Notes: a model not told the origin generated them from the sequence alone. DNA of 64,000 nucleotides from Ephemerocybe angulata (GCA_013368325.1 JAACJK010000168.1:124001-188000), one strand, 5' to 3'. Positions 32,486 to 44,234 are shown, counted from the stretch's first letter. Numbers and translations: made by a program.

Positions 32486-35400
32486 AGCGGGTGCCCGTCC
32501 GTGCTGCCGCACGCGTACCCATCGCTATGTGTTCCACCTCCTCCTATGACTCCATCTCATCATGTACTATTAGTTCTATTCGTGAAATCGATCCCACTTC
32601 AGACCATTTCCGAGTACGAACAACATTGAGAGGTCGCAACAGGAGCACTAGCTCAGCAGCCATGATAGATTGTGGGGCTACCGCCCTCTTTCTTGACCAC
32701 CCCTTTGTCCTAAAGCATCACATCACAACCTTCCCGCTCCATCACCCCATCCTCCTTCGCAACATTGATGGCTCCCCAAACACCGCCGGGGACATCACCC
32801 ACTTCGCACGTCTTCACCTCACGGTCGGACCCCACAACCGCTGGACGGACTTTCTTGTCACCGACCTAGGAGGCGAGAACATCATCCTGGGACTCCCCTG
32901 GCTTCGTCAGGTTAACCCAGAGATTGACTGGACGAAGGGTATCGTGCGCATCAACCCCCGAGCCACCATCGAGGATGTTCCGGAGGACCCGAACCCAAGC
33001 CATGCTCTGGGGAACCGTCCAACGGATCTATCCTGCAAGAGATCTATGCCTCGAGCGCACCCCCAGACCCCATCACATCTGTTCCAGAGCTCCTACCTTC
33101 ACGCCGTCATCCCCACGCCTCGGTAGAGGAGGTGCCGGAGGAAAGACATCCGTGTTTGGACTTAGGGGAACCCTCTGACGGAGCGATTCTGGAGGAGATC
33201 TACGCCTCCTGGCCCACGCTCCCCAGCTCTCCAACTCCTGAACCTACCCCACCGTCGCCGCCCCCTCCTGTGGAAGAGAAGCCCGAAACCCCCTTCTGCC
33301 GAATCCGTGCTAACCGAACAACTCGACGCCGCTGGCTTCGAGCTGGCATCATCGAGCGCACGGATGAGGAACTGTGGTGTTCGGCTGGCTTCACCTATTC
33401 CCAGAAGATCGCTGAGGACGCGAAGAAAGGTAAACCGGAGAGAACCCTCGATGAGATCATCCCCGCCCACTACCGAGAACATGCCGCCGTCTTTTCTGAA
33501 CAAGAGTCTACTCGCCTGCCAAGCCACAAGGACTGGGATCATGCCATCGAGCTCACGCCTGGTGCCCCAGCCAACATCCGCACCAAGATCTACCCCATGT
33601 CCCTAGATGAACAAGCCGTGCTTGACACGTTCCTCCAGGAGAACCTCGCCAAAGGATACATCCAGCCCTCTAAGTCGCCCATCTCCTCCCCTGTTTTCTT
33701 CATCAAGAAGAAGGACGGAACTCTCCGCTTCATCCAGGACTACCGCCGTCTCAACGAGTACACCATCAAGAATCGCTACCCGCTCCCTCTTGTCGCCGAC
33801 ATCATTAGCCGTCTTCGAGGTGCCAAATACTTCACCAAGTTTGACGTCCGCTGGGGATACAACAACGTCCGCATAAAGGAGGGAGATGAATGGAAAGCTG
33901 CGTTCGCTACTAGCCGAGGCCTCTTCGAACCCAAAGTCATGTTTTTCGGTCTAACCAACTCACCTGCCACATTCCAGGGCCTCATGAACTCGATCTCCTC
34001 AGATCTGGTCGCCTCCGGCAAGGTGGCGGTCTACCTCGACGACATCCTCATCTTCACCATGGACCTGGAAGAACACCGCCGCATCACCCATGAAGTCCTT
34101 CGTCGTCTCCGACAGCACGACCTCTACCTGCGTCCTGAGAAGTGTGAGTTTGAGAAGGAGGAGATCGAGTATCTGGGTATGGTTATCCGAGAGGGAGAGG
34201 TGAGCATGGACCCCGCCAAGGTCCAAGCCGTCCGTGGCTGGCCTGTACCGCGCAACGTCCGCGAAGTCCGAGGATTCCTGGGCTTCGCCAACTTCTACCG
34301 CCGCTTCATCAAGGACTTCTCCAAGGTGGCCCGCCCCCTCCATGACCTCACCAAGAAGAACACCCCGTTCGAATGGACTGACGAGCGTCAACAAGCCTTT
34401 GAAACCCTCCGTGACGCCTTCATCTCGGCCCCTGTCCTCGCCCTCTGGGATCCTGACCGCCCCACTCGCATCGAAGTCGACGCCTCTGGCTTTGCCACTG
34501 GAGGTGCCCTTCTTCAGCAAGCTGCCGATGGCGCCTGGCACCCTGTTGCCTTCCGATCAGCGTCCATGGACCCAGCTCAGCGAAACTACGAGATCTACGA
34601 CCGGGAGATGCTAGCCATCATCGAAGCCCTCAAGGACTGGCGCCCGTTCCTGGAAGGTCTCCCTGACACCTTCGGGATCGTAACTGATCATGCTAACCTG
34701 AAGTATTGGCGCACTGCCCAAGATCTGGCACGACGACAGGCGAGATGGGCTCTATACCTCTCTCGCTTCGACTTCCGTCTCGAACACCGCCCGGGTGCCG
34801 CTAACACCCAAGCTGACCCCCTCTCGCGCATGCCCCATCATCATGTCTCGGACTCTGACGATAACACCCAACGCACGGTTCTCCGCCCTGAACACTTCGC
34901 CAAACTCGCTGCTGCTTCCCATTTCACTAATCCCCTGGAAGACCGAATTCGTCGCGCGAGTGCACGCGAATCTGTGGTCTTGGGAGGGCTAGAGAAGCTG
35001 CGCAAGTTCGGACCCCAGAAACTCGTCAACGGTTTGACAGAGTGGACAGAGGAGAACGGGTTAGTACGGTTCAGAGGCAAGGTATACGTCCCAGCAGACG
35101 ATGAGCTCCGGCGAGAGGTGGTGAAGCAGTGCCACGACGACCCCACTTCAGGCCATCCCGGGAACCATGCAACCCTCGAACGGGTCGAGCGGTTGTACTG
35201 GTGGCCCACGATGCGCGCTTTTGTGAAGAAGTACGTCGAAGGCTGCGATCTCTGTGCTCGACGCAAGCATGCCCAACACCCTCGTGCCCTCACCCAGCCC
35301 ATGGACGTCCCTGAAGGCCCTTGGGAGGCTGTTGGAGTTGACCTCATCACACAGCTACCACCTGCCCACGGTTTCGACACAGTCATCGTCTTCACCGACT

Positions 35401-36400
35401 TCTTCACCAAGCAGATCCACGCACTCCCCTGTTCCTCCACCATCTCGACTGAAGGAGTCGTCGACATCTACTACCGAGAGATCTTCCGCCTCCATGGTTT
35501 GCCCCTTCGTTTCATCAGCGACCGAGGGCCCCAGTTCGCCTCCAACGTCATGCGCACCCTCCTCCAACGTCTCGGGATTGGATCCAACCTCACAACGGCA
35601 TACCACCCTCAGGCCAACGGCCAGACTGAGCGCGCAAACCAGGAAGTCGAGAAGCACCTTCGCTTCTATGTCAGTCGACGACAAGACGATTGGGACCAGC
35701 ACCTCCCCATGGCTGAGTTCGTCATCAACTCCCGCATTCACTCTGCTCATAATCGCTCCCCCTTCGAGGTCATCTACGGCTACTCCCCCACTTCAACATT
35801 CCCATCGGCGCTACCACCGGTGTCCGTGGTGTTGACGAACGCATTCGGGACCTCCTTGACACCCGAAAGGACGTTGAAGCAGCCTTACGAATGGAGAAAG
35901 CCCGCCAGAAGACAACCTTTGAAGCTGGGAAGCGGACAGCACACGCCTTCGCCGTGGGCGACTACGTCTGGCTCAGCGCCAAGAACATCAACATCAAGGT
36001 GCCCACTCGAAAGCTTGGAGACTTCCAGCTTGGCCCCTACAAGGTCATTGAAAAGGTCGGCGACCTTGACGACCGTCTCGCACTCCCTCAGTCCCTATCC
36101 CGCCTCCATCCTGTCTTCCACGTCGATAAGCTTAGTCCCTGGAAAGGGAACGACACCAATGGCATCCTACCTCCCCCACCAGAGCCTGTTGAACTCGAGG
36201 ACGGGACAGAGTTTGAAGTCCAGGACGTTCTGGACAGTAGGGAGGTCAAGCGCGGACGAAAGCGCTGGGTCGAATACCTCATCAGCTGGAAGGGCTACAA
36301 CGACAGCGAGAACTCTTGGGAACCCCTCGCCAACCTTGGGAACGCAGCTGAAGCCGTTGCGGAGTTCCACCTTCGACACCCCACGGCACCCCGACCATAG
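32482..36400 (+). pseudogene. pol: Pol polyprotein of element B, two frameshifts
   Basis: Homologous throughout to the intact pol of element C. A run of five G in A is four G here (33009-33012), breaking the frame between protease and RT. A run of six C is five C (35785-35789), breaking it in the integrase just before the C-terminal part. Frames between the breaks remain open (33132 to about 35790, then to 36400). Protease, RT with YLDD, RNase H, integrase and chromodomain are all recognisable. Both losses are in homopolymers, so real mutation and assembly error are both possible. Confidence 0.9.
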
Positions 36401-36434
36401 TCATCGAGGACGATGAGTTCTAGGAGGGGGGTAA

Positions 36435-36973
36435 TGTCGTGAACACCGGTCAGCCTACCTATTTTCTCTTCTTTTCCTTTCATTTCTTCCTTTACTATTC
36501 ATTCGTGCGCATTCCTGCACACTCTTGCACACCTTTGCACACCCTTGCACACCTTCACACTGCCTTCGCTCTTCTGAGCCTTCCCCTCACTTCATGCACA
36601 GCATGTTCGTGCTTCTTATTCTTGTGCACAGCACGTACACACCTTTGTTCTCAGGCGCACTGCCCGCGCGCTGCCTTTTAGTCATATCGACTCATATGGA
36701 CTCTATTGTTCTTTGCATCATTCTATTGTTCTATTTTCGTTCGAGATCATCTGGACACATATATACTTGTAGCTACTCGTTCATTATTCCCCACTTGATC
36801 TCTTTGACTATACAGGTACATAGTCGCTTCGCTCCTATTCCCTGTATCCTATTTACCTTTGACTATACAGCTCTTGTATCTGCATCGCTGCTCGTCGCTC
36901 GTCCGACCTCTGCTCCTCTGCTCTCTGCTCTCTGCTCGTCGCTCGTCCGACATCAGCCGGCGTCTTCGCCACA
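36435..36973 (+). repeat. 3' LTR of element B
   Basis: 539 bp, nearly identical to the 5' copy at 23773. Preceded by purine tract AGGAGGGGGG. Confidence 0.95.
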
Positions 36974-38335
36974 CTCGTGAAGAACAAGATTACAGGCAGG
37001 CACTTTTCTGAGCGTAAGCCTATCAACATCTTCGTCGACATGCAGAATGTCGACAAGAAGATCAAAAAGGTTCGTTCTTGATGATTATATTCTCCATGTT
37101 CGTTGCTGAAGACATTATATGCGACCTTCAGAGCCGTGGCGGAGGAGATGACTGTGGCACCGATGATGAGGACAATGCTGATGATTCGGTATGTATTCAC
37201 CCATTCTTATCCTGCTAACCAGATACTGAATACAATACAGGACGACTCTAGCTCTGGGAGTGGCTTGTCATCACTCGAGGCTGAGCTTGCCCGTTACCGT
37301 GATATCCTGACGAAGAAGTATTCCGCCGACAGCCGTGGCAACGAGCTTTCATACACCGACCCCGTTACTGGCGAGAATGTTACTTTGACGCCGCACATGG
37401 TCAAAGAATGGGCCCGGGCTATGGTATGTCTGATGGTTTTATTCTCTTTTCCAAACTCACATCGAGATTTGACGACCAGTACGATGGAAAGGCGAAAGAT
37501 GACGAGCCTCCTATGACACAGACTTTCGACCGCATCAACCGTAAATCTCGCATTCTTGGAAAGCGCGGAAGGTCCTCATCTGGCTCAGACCGACAACCTG
37601 CCGACCCTGTCTCTGCTGCACTTACGTCGGTTCTTGGTGCTGTTCTCGATCGCGTCCTTCCAGGCTCTGGTGGGAGTGCGACTCCTGCAACGCCGCATTC
37701 ATCCTCCCTTGAACTTCCTGCAACTCGATCTCCCATGGCTGTTACGCCAACAAAACTGTGTCGCTTCCTCACCTGTATGGAAACAAACGGCAAGGTCAAG
37801 AATGCCACCGACTACCTGTACAAGCTCGAGGCGCATGGCTATGGGCCGGATATACTCGAGCACGTCGAAAAGGCTGATCTTATTGCCACCGGGATATCTC
37901 CTGGTGATGCTATCCGCTTGAAGCTTGCTGCTCCGAAGTGGTGGGAAGATGAGGAATGTAACCCAAAGCGCCGTCGCATCTCACAGGCTGAGCCTGATAC
38001 TCCTGCTGTCGACAATCGGAAGATCAGATTTGAGAAGCAGTTTACCGATGGTGGTTCCTCGAGCCATTTTGGATCTGGGATGCGCCGAGGACAGCTGAAG
38101 GAGGGCTTAGATTATACTTGGGCTTTTTACTCTGCTGATGTCGAGTGTGTTATTCCTCTCCCTCCTGGTCACATTCCCATTCTTTCCCCTGACGAAGCTC
38201 CTGTTGAGGAAGAAGATCCCTTCGCCTATGGCCGCTCTCCCAGTGCCTGAATGATGACCGTAAATAACAATTTGTATTCTGTTGACTCCCTATACAGTAT
38301 GAACGTGAACTCGCAATATGTCCCTCTAAACAATG

Positions 38336-38572
38336 TGTTGAGAATGGACTCGTATTAGCAAGAACATTCGTCTTCATTCTTAGGCGCTTATCTTACTAAG
38401 CGCCCCACACATTTCTTATTCATCTTACTAACGGCTTACTTATATGATTACCAAGTAGCCTACTGTAGTATATTGTAGTATGTTCTAGTTACTTGTATCT
38501 ACATGTATATAAGGATGCTCGAGAGAGCTGAATAAATTATGAACAATTAAAAAAAAGACTTATAACTTAAAA
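38336..38572 (+). repeat. 5' LTR of the copia element
   Basis: 237 bp. A TATATAAGG promoter motif lies near 38507-38515. Confidence 0.9.
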
Positions 38573-38587
38573 AGTTATGAGCCCCGC
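38573..38587 (+). other. Primer-binding site matching the initiator tRNA-Met anticodon arm
   Basis: AGTTATGAGCCCCG is complementary to a GGGGCTCATAACT-type sequence, which includes the CAT anticodon of initiator tRNA-Met. This is the half-tRNA primer used by copia and Ty5, as opposed to a tRNA 3' end. The same site follows the 5' LTR of the gag-only element at 45963-45975 (minus). Confidence 0.65.
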
Positions 38588-38651
38588 CTTGCTACTCTAA
38601 ACTATTACTCTACACTATATACTTTCACTCTTCGCTATACATACCTCAGCA

Positions 38652-41600
38652 ATGTCGTCCGACTCAACAACAGGAGCAGGCTCATACCGACTCGAGCCGC
38701 TGAACACCAGCAACTGGATGCCGTGGAAACAGCGAATGCTCGCAATCTTGCGAGAGCAAGAACTCGAAACTTACATCACCAAATCAGGCTCCGAGAAGCC
38801 TGTCGAAAGAAGTGAATCACCAAAGGTGACTGTGGAAGACGTCACCAAGTGGGAGAAGGGCGAGTTAAAGGCACGAACCAGGCTGGAATTGGCCATCAGC
38901 GATGGAGAGATGGCGCACATCATTGGAGCAAACACAGCTTACCAGATTTGGGAAAGGCTGTGCCAGGTCAAGGAACCGAAAGGGCGACTGGGTATTCTGG
39001 CAGCACGGAGACAGCTATATCGGTCTCAGGCACGCGAAGGTCTCGATATCAACGAGCACGTCAACAACCTTCGCGGTCTGCAGGCCGAACTCGCGTTGCT
39101 AGAAAGTCCTGTTGCGGACGAGGACTTTGTAATGATTCTGATCGCATCATTGCCGGAAAGCTGGGATGTGTTCACGACATCGTACCTCGGGTCGCGCAGT
39201 GACAAGACCACTCTGGAGTCTAAGGACTTCATACCACTATTGCTGGAGGAAGATAGGAGGAGGAAAGGGAAGAATGAAGGGTCCGAGAACTCCTTGCAAG
39301 CCAAATTTGGCAAGGCAGTTAGATCGGATGTGGAATGCTATAATTGCAAGAAGAAAGGTCACCTCAAGAAAGACTGTTGGTTGAAAGGTGGAGGAAAGGA
39401 AGGGCAAGGCCCAAAAGGGAGACGGAGGAAGGAGAGGTCCAATCAGGCGACTGATAGCAATAATCTCAACAGCGCGGTCGCAGTAGCCTACATGGCGCGT
39501 TTCGAAAATCCAATCAATGCATCACAATACTCGTGGTACCTCGACTCCGGATCAACTTCCCATATTGCGACAATGCGAGAATCATTCGTCGACTATACGC
39601 CTCTCACTGGAGCAACCGTACAAGGGGTGGGCCCAGAACTCGCCGTGGTCAACGGAATTGGCACGGTGATGGTGAACTTCAAAGTTGGTGATAAGATAAT
39701 CACGCACCACCTCAAGGACGTATTACACATACTGATGGCGCCCAACTGTTTACTCTCGCTCAGCCGCTATGACGATTTGGGAGGGGATGTGAACTTCAAG
39801 GATGGACGCTGTATATTGAAGGACAAAGGTGGAAATATTGTTGGACAGGGATGGAAGGCCGACCGGCTATACAAACTCGACGCACGCGCAGCCATCAAAC
39901 AGAACCACGCCAACCTCGCAAAACCAGTGGGAAAAAGCTGGGACGATTGGCACAGAATATTCGGGCATGTCGGGATGCACACCCTCGAGAAAATGCACAG
40001 CAAGCACCTCGTTACCGGATTTGACGTAGATGAATCGTCGATCCCATCACCCACATGCACCTCGTGCCTCGAAGCCAAGCTCACGCGTCTCCCATTTCCC
40101 AAACAAGCAGAATCGCGCGCTAAGCGCCCGGGAGAGGGATATCACAGTGATGTCTGGGGCCCAATTCGCACTACCTCAATCGGTGGATTTAAATATTATA
40201 TTTCATTCACTGATGACTGCACTCGGATGGTAATGCTATACTATCTGAAAAGCAAGGAGGAGGCCTCAGGAAAAATCGCACAGCAAATCGCGTGGGCAGA
40301 GAATAAATTCGGCAAGCCACCTGCATGGATCCGCTTTGACAATGGCAAGGAGCTCATCAACGAAAAAACGAAATCAACTTGCGCATCAAAGGGTATCGAG
40401 ATTCACGCCACTGCCCCTTATTCACCGTCCCAAAATGGCGTGGCGGAACGACTAAACCGCACGCTATTGGACCTCACACGCGCAATGTTGATCTCGAAAA
40501 AACTCCCTGCTTACCTCTGGGATGAGGCAGTCAATCACGCGGTGTATTTACGCAATCGAGTCCTCACATCCGCATTGCCCGGTCAAACACCCTACGAAGC
40601 CTATTTTGGCAGGAAGCCAGATGTGGCACACCTCCGAGAATGGGGATGCGATGTATGGGTACTCGACGAGGCAGTGGGAAGGTCCAAGCTGGCACCAAAA
40701 TCGAATAAAATGGTGTTTGTTGGATTTATGGAGGGGTCTAAATCGGTCCGTTACTACGACGCGAACACTCGAAAAATCAAAGTCTCGCGAAATGTAGCAT
40801 TTAGCAAAAATGCGGAACCAGTTGACCTGCCGGGATTGCATGTTGAGGAGGGGAAGTCGACCGATCACGCAAGCGACACCAACACTAAACTCGAGCTCGA
40901 CATCAACACACAATCCGGCAAAAGCACTCATATGGACCCACAACCACAATCACCAAATCAAGAAAGTGAAGACGAAGTTCAGGGTGCCCTAATGCCGCCC
41001 GTAAGCGAAGCACCAACTGCACCAGCCCCTAAGACACCTCCAAGACGACCTGCACCGAAGCCAGTGCCACCCGCACCCACGAAAATAAGTCTACGAGAAC
41101 GCAAGACGGTCGTCGATTATCACAAGGCTGGAAATATGAATATTCGTAAGACCTCTGAGTCTGCTCTGGAGCGAGAGAAACAGCTCAAAGCAGCTCGAAG
41201 AAACAAGGAGGAGCGAATGTCCGAAGGTGTAGGAGGTGGTGACTCGTCCGACGACCCCAGTACAACTCCGACGAGCAGCGCAAGTGCTAAGGCATTATAC
41301 TCCAAAGTCTTGATGGAGGAAATTCCTGATGCGGACGCACCGTTGCCTCGAAATATTGCCGAAGCCTTATCCAGCAGAGAAGGTGAAGAATGGCGAAAGG
41401 CCATTGAGGAGGAGTTGTCTGTGTTGGAGAAAATGGGTACATGGGAGAAGGAAACACTACCCGAGGGTCGCGAGGCTATCGGGAACAAATGGGTATTTAC
41501 CCGGAAGACAGATGATATGGGGAATATCACCCGGTACAAAGCGAGACTCGTTGCACAAGGGTTTTCGCAGAAGCCGGGGATGGATTTTGATCAGGATGGT

Positions 41601-42938
41601 ACCTTTGCCCCAGTCATGCGACTCGACACACTCAGAGCAGTCCTCGCACTCTCAGCTATCAATAAATGGCACTCGTTTCAGCTCGACGTAAAGAGCGCTT
41701 ACCTAAACGGAACCCTCGACACACCCATCTATATGCGGCAGCCCCCAGGACACGACGATGGTACAGGACGAGTCTGCAAGCTCGTAAAAACGCTTTACGG
41801 ATTAAAACAGTCCGGAAATGCGTGGAATCGAGAATTTAACCTCGCGATTGAGTCTCTAGGATTCAAGCAGCTCAAATCAGACTATTGCTGCTATACTCGC
41901 CGCGAAGGAGACACCCTCACAATTCTACTGCTTTGGGTGGATGATATATTGGGTTTTTCGAACTCAGAAGCAGAGGGGGAGCGTGTTGCGAAGGAATTGG
42001 GAACTAAATTCGAAATTAAAGCTATGGGTCGTCCGGGAATGCTACTTGGAATGAAGGTTGACCAAAGCGACGACCGTAGCATGATTTCCCTCTCGCAAGC
42101 GCACTATATCGACTCCCTGCTCAAGCGAATGGGTCTAGAGGATGCGAATCCAGTCTCTACACCCTTAGACCCCAATGTAAACCTTGATTCCATCGATCCG
42201 ACACCCACCACACCAGATGCAAACTCAGAAAAAGCATCACACCTTTATGCGACTGCCATCGGATGGCTCTCGTATGCCTCACACGGCACCAGGCCAGATA
42301 TCGAGCATGCTACGAACCGACTGGCCCAATTCACCAGTAAACCACAGCCGAAACACTGGACGGCTGTCAAGCGAGTCTTCCGGTATTTAAAGGGTACCAG
42401 GGACTTAAGACTCACCTTCGGAGGTCCTGAAGTCGACTGGACTCCTGAATTACATGTCTTCTGCGATGCCGATTGGGCATCCAATGCAGACCGCAAGTCT
42501 ATTAGCGGTTCTGTGTGTCTACTCGCAGGAGGAGCCGTCTCCTGGAGTTCCAAGAAGCAAACCTCAGTCGCATTATCGACCGCTGAGGCAGAGTACATCG
42601 CTGCAACGCATACTGCGAAGCAAGTGCTCTGGTTTAGATCACTATTTCGCGAACTCGGATTTCCGCAGCCTGGAACATCGACCATATTCAGTGATAACCA
42701 GGCAGCAATTTCAATCGCACATTATCCTGAATTTCACGCCAGGACGAAGCATATTGACATAGCGCTTCATTTTCTCCGAGACCTTGTCAAACGAGGTGTA
42801 CTCAATACCGTCTATGTCAACACCAAGGATAACCTTGCTGATTTACTCACCAAAGGTATACCTCGCCCACTTCACCAAGACTTCGTCTACAGGCTTGGAC
42901 TTCTCGATCTCGAATCCGAGTCCAAGGAGGAGTGTTGA
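38652..42938 (+). CDS. Gag-Pol polyprotein, copia element
   Basis: 1428 residues in a single frame. Gag domain (SNWMPWKQRM near the start), CCHC knuckle CYNCKKKGHLKKDC (about 229-242), aspartic protease LDSGSTSHI (about 297), integrase zinc region (RIFGHVGMHTLEKMH ... CTSCLEAK), integrase core DVWGPI (about 500), RFDNGKEL (about 563) and NGVAERLN (about 599). RT follows with WVDD (Asp 1097-1098; Trp replaces the usual Tyr), then RNase H (FCDADWASNADRKSISG, STAEAEYIAATHTAKQ, FSDNQAAISIA). The protein is made as one polyprotein and cut by its own protease. The stop codon TGA (42936-42938) lies inside the 3' LTR, formed by its TGTTGA start. The frame is intact. Confidence 0.95.
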   Translation: MSSDSTTGAGSYRLEPLNTSNWMPWKQRMLAILREQELETYITKSGSEKPVERSESPKVTVEDVTKWEKGELKARTRLELAISDGEMAHIIGANTAYQIWERLCQVKEPKGRLGILAARRQLYRSQAREGLDINEHVNNLRGLQAELALLESPVADEDFVMILIASLPESWDVFTTSYLGSRSDKTTLESKDFIPLLLEEDRRRKGKNEGSENSLQAKFGKAVRSDVECYNCKKKGHLKKDCWLKGGGKEGQGPKGRRRKERSNQATDSNNLNSAVAVAYMARFENPINASQYSWYLDSGSTSHIATMRESFVDYTPLTGATVQGVGPELAVVNGIGTVMVNFKVGDKIITHHLKDVLHILMAPNCLLSLSRYDDLGGDVNFKDGRCILKDKGGNIVGQGWKADRLYKLDARAAIKQNHANLAKPVGKSWDDWHRIFGHVGMHTLEKMHSKHLVTGFDVDESSIPSPTCTSCLEAKLTRLPFPKQAESRAKRPGEGYHSDVWGPIRTTSIGGFKYYISFTDDCTRMVMLYYLKSKEEASGKIAQQIAWAENKFGKPPAWIRFDNGKELINEKTKSTCASKGIEIHATAPYSPSQNGVAERLNRTLLDLTRAMLISKKLPAYLWDEAVNHAVYLRNRVLTSALPGQTPYEAYFGRKPDVAHLREWGCDVWVLDEAVGRSKLAPKSNKMVFVGFMEGSKSVRYYDANTRKIKVSRNVAFSKNAEPVDLPGLHVEEGKSTDHASDTNTKLELDINTQSGKSTHMDPQPQSPNQESEDEVQGALMPPVSEAPTAPAPKTPPRRPAPKPVPPAPTKISLRERKTVVDYHKAGNMNIRKTSESALEREKQLKAARRNKEERMSEGVGGGDSSDDPSTTPTSSASAKALYSKVLMEEIPDADAPLPRNIAEALSSREGEEWRKAIEEELSVLEKMGTWEKETLPEGREAIGNKWVFTRKTDDMGNITRYKARLVAQGFSQKPGMDFDQDGTFAPVMRLDTLRAVLALSAINKWHSFQLDVKSAYLNGTLDTPIYMRQPPGHDDGTGRVCKLVKTLYGLKQSGNAWNREFNLAIESLGFKQLKSDYCCYTRREGDTLTILLLWVDDILGFSNSEAEGERVAKELGTKFEIKAMGRPGMLLGMKVDQSDDRSMISLSQAHYIDSLLKRMGLEDANPVSTPLDPNVNLDSIDPTPTTPDANSEKASHLYATAIGWLSYASHGTRPDIEHATNRLAQFTSKPQPKHWTAVKRVFRYLKGTRDLRLTFGGPEVDWTPELHVFCDADWASNADRKSISGSVCLLAGGAVSWSSKKQTSVALSTAEAEYIAATHTAKQVLWFRSLFRELGFPQPGTSTIFSDNQAAISIAHYPEFHARTKHIDIALHFLRDLVKRGVLNTVYVNTKDNLADLLTKGIPRPLHQDFVYRLGLLDLESESKEEC

Positions 42939-43169
42939 GAATGGACTCGTATTAGCGAGAACATTCGTCTTCATTCTTAGGCGCTTATCTTACTAAGCGC
43001 CCCACACATTTCTTATTCATCTTACTAACGGCTTACTTATATGATTACCAAGTAGCCTACTGTAGTATATTGTAGTATGTTCTAGTTACTTGTATCTACA
43101 TGTATATAAGGATGCTCGAGAGAGCTGAATAAATTATGAACAATTAAAAAAAAGACTTATAACTTAAAA
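42933..43169 (+). repeat. 3' LTR of the copia element
   Basis: 237 bp. Preceded by a purine tract AAGGAGGAG (42924-42932) that overlaps the last codons of pol. Confidence 0.9.
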
Positions 43170-44172
43170 CAATGTAGCCTGCAGAACGAAAGAATCCACT
43201 TGCTGCTTCCGATGTTACATTCCTACATGCTTCATCCATTACCGATAGCGAGAGGTCATTGCAGTGCCTTCGAAGGTAGGACTTGATAGAAGAAAAGGCC
43301 TCTTCGATTGGATTGTAGTCGGGGGAATACGGGGGTAGGAAGACCAGTTTGCACAGTGCATCATCCTCCATTAGCTCGCGCACAGCCTCGGCATGGTGAA
43401 TGCTGCAGTTGTCAAGCACGAGGATGCTCCGGGGACCAGGGTAGGGATTGGTGAGCGGAACGACATGCTCCTGGAGGAAACCCAGAAACTTTGCTGCTGT
43501 GACTGAGCCGTGAATGATGTCGTGCGTTACAATCCCTATTGAGAGTTAGCCACTGCACTGACGAGAGCTAGATGAGTACATACCTTCAATTGTGAGGAGA
43601 GGCAGGATTGAAAAACACTCTCCTCGGACAAAGAAACGGCGCTGGACACATTTTCGGCCCAATAAGGCCCAGCCACGCATCCTCGTCGATGTCCGTCGGT
43701 TTCGCGCAGCCTCATCAATGAACATGAGCTGGTCGAGGTTGGTAACAATGTCGGCAATGTGATTCATGTATGCGGCTCGTTGGAGATCATTTCTTTCGAG
43801 AGCCCGGGCTGAAATGTGCTTCCTGGTGTATGAGAGTCGTCGGAGGGTGCGATACACGGTTGCGAGTGACACTTTCTGGCCACGATTCTCCTCCAGCTCC
43901 TTCTGAATCTCATCCAGGTAGATGCAGTGCTGACGCATGACTAGAGAGTTCATGTACTTGACGTCGACCAGCCTCAGTTTGCGAGGTCGGCCACCTTTCC
44001 GAGCATGGATATTGTGAGCAACACCGTACTTGTCGTAGTATGACAGGGTTTTGTAAACCAGGGACTTCTTCACACCGAGAGCTCCACAGATGTCCTTTAC
44101 AGAATAGGAGAGTTGGTGATAGAGAACAGGAATACGGTCCTTGATACCCTGGTCTACCTTGGCTGAAGGCAT
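43144..44172 (-). CDS. DDE transposase of the IS630/Tc1-mariner superfamily
   Basis: Two exons, 43584-44172 and 43144-43535, with a 48-nt phase-1 intron. N-terminal helix-turn-helix (SVKDICGALGVKKSLVYKTL), a GRPRK basic hinge and a second HTH (SLATVYRTLRRL) bind the transposon ends. The catalytic core shows Asp153 (FIDEAA), Asp238 (LDNCSIHH) and Glu274 (NPIEEAF), with 35 residues between the last two. The copia element entered just before the stop. Natively the protein ended two codons after the insertion site, at a TAG at 38326-38328 (319 residues). Now it runs a few codons into the LTR (326 residues). All catalytic residues remain, so the enzyme may still work. The start at 44172 lies 75 bp inside the right TIR. 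Confidence 0.85.
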
Positions 44173-44234
44173 GCCAGGCGGGACATGGAGGTTCGAAAGA
44201 GGGATGCAGCTGCTGACTAACGTTGTTTGGCGAC

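Larger units (their letters stand above)
23773..36973 (+). mobile_element. Ty3/gypsy chromovirus, element B, split by element C
   Basis: LTRs 23773-24311 and 36435-36973, both 539 bp and with the same small deletion relative to element A. I see two differences between them. Target duplication CTCGT at 23768-23772 and 36974-36978. Element C is inserted eight bases into the primer-binding region (duplication AAGTC). Native length is about 6.76 kb. gag is intact. pol has two one-base losses in homopolymers. Confidence 0.95.
23364..38250 (+). pseudogene. Transposon-borne 479-residue protein of unknown function, split by gypsy B
   Basis: Exons 23364-23650, 23722-23772 + 36979-37069, 37132-37188, 37241-37423 and 37480-38250 join in perfect phase (480 codons with the stop). 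All introns are 50-75 nt and GT-AG. Gypsy B lies in exon 2 with CTCGT duplicated (23768-23772, 36974-36978). The N-terminal third is lysine-rich and globular (SKDFTFKFEANKKNY, KNKITGRHFSERKPINIFVDMQ). An acidic Ser/Asp linker follows, then a region with LSSLEAELARYRDILTKKY. Residues about 315-376 are a helical, SAM-like unit (FLTCMETNGKVKNATDYLYK, GISPGDAIRLKLAAPKWW), then a KRRR nuclear signal. Its place between transposon ends suggests an accessory DNA- or protein-binding factor for transposition. The SAM-like call is inference. Apart from the insertion the frame is intact. Confidence 0.7.
38336..43169 (+). mobile_element. Ty1/copia LTR retrotransposon, complete
   Basis: LTRs 38336-38572 and 42933-43169, 237 bp each, one difference seen. 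Target duplication CAATG at 38331-38335 and 43170-43174. One uninterrupted gag-pol frame. The LTRs start TGTTGAGAAT and end AAAA, not CA. Primer site follows directly at 38573. All coding features look intact, so it may be active. Confidence 0.95.
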
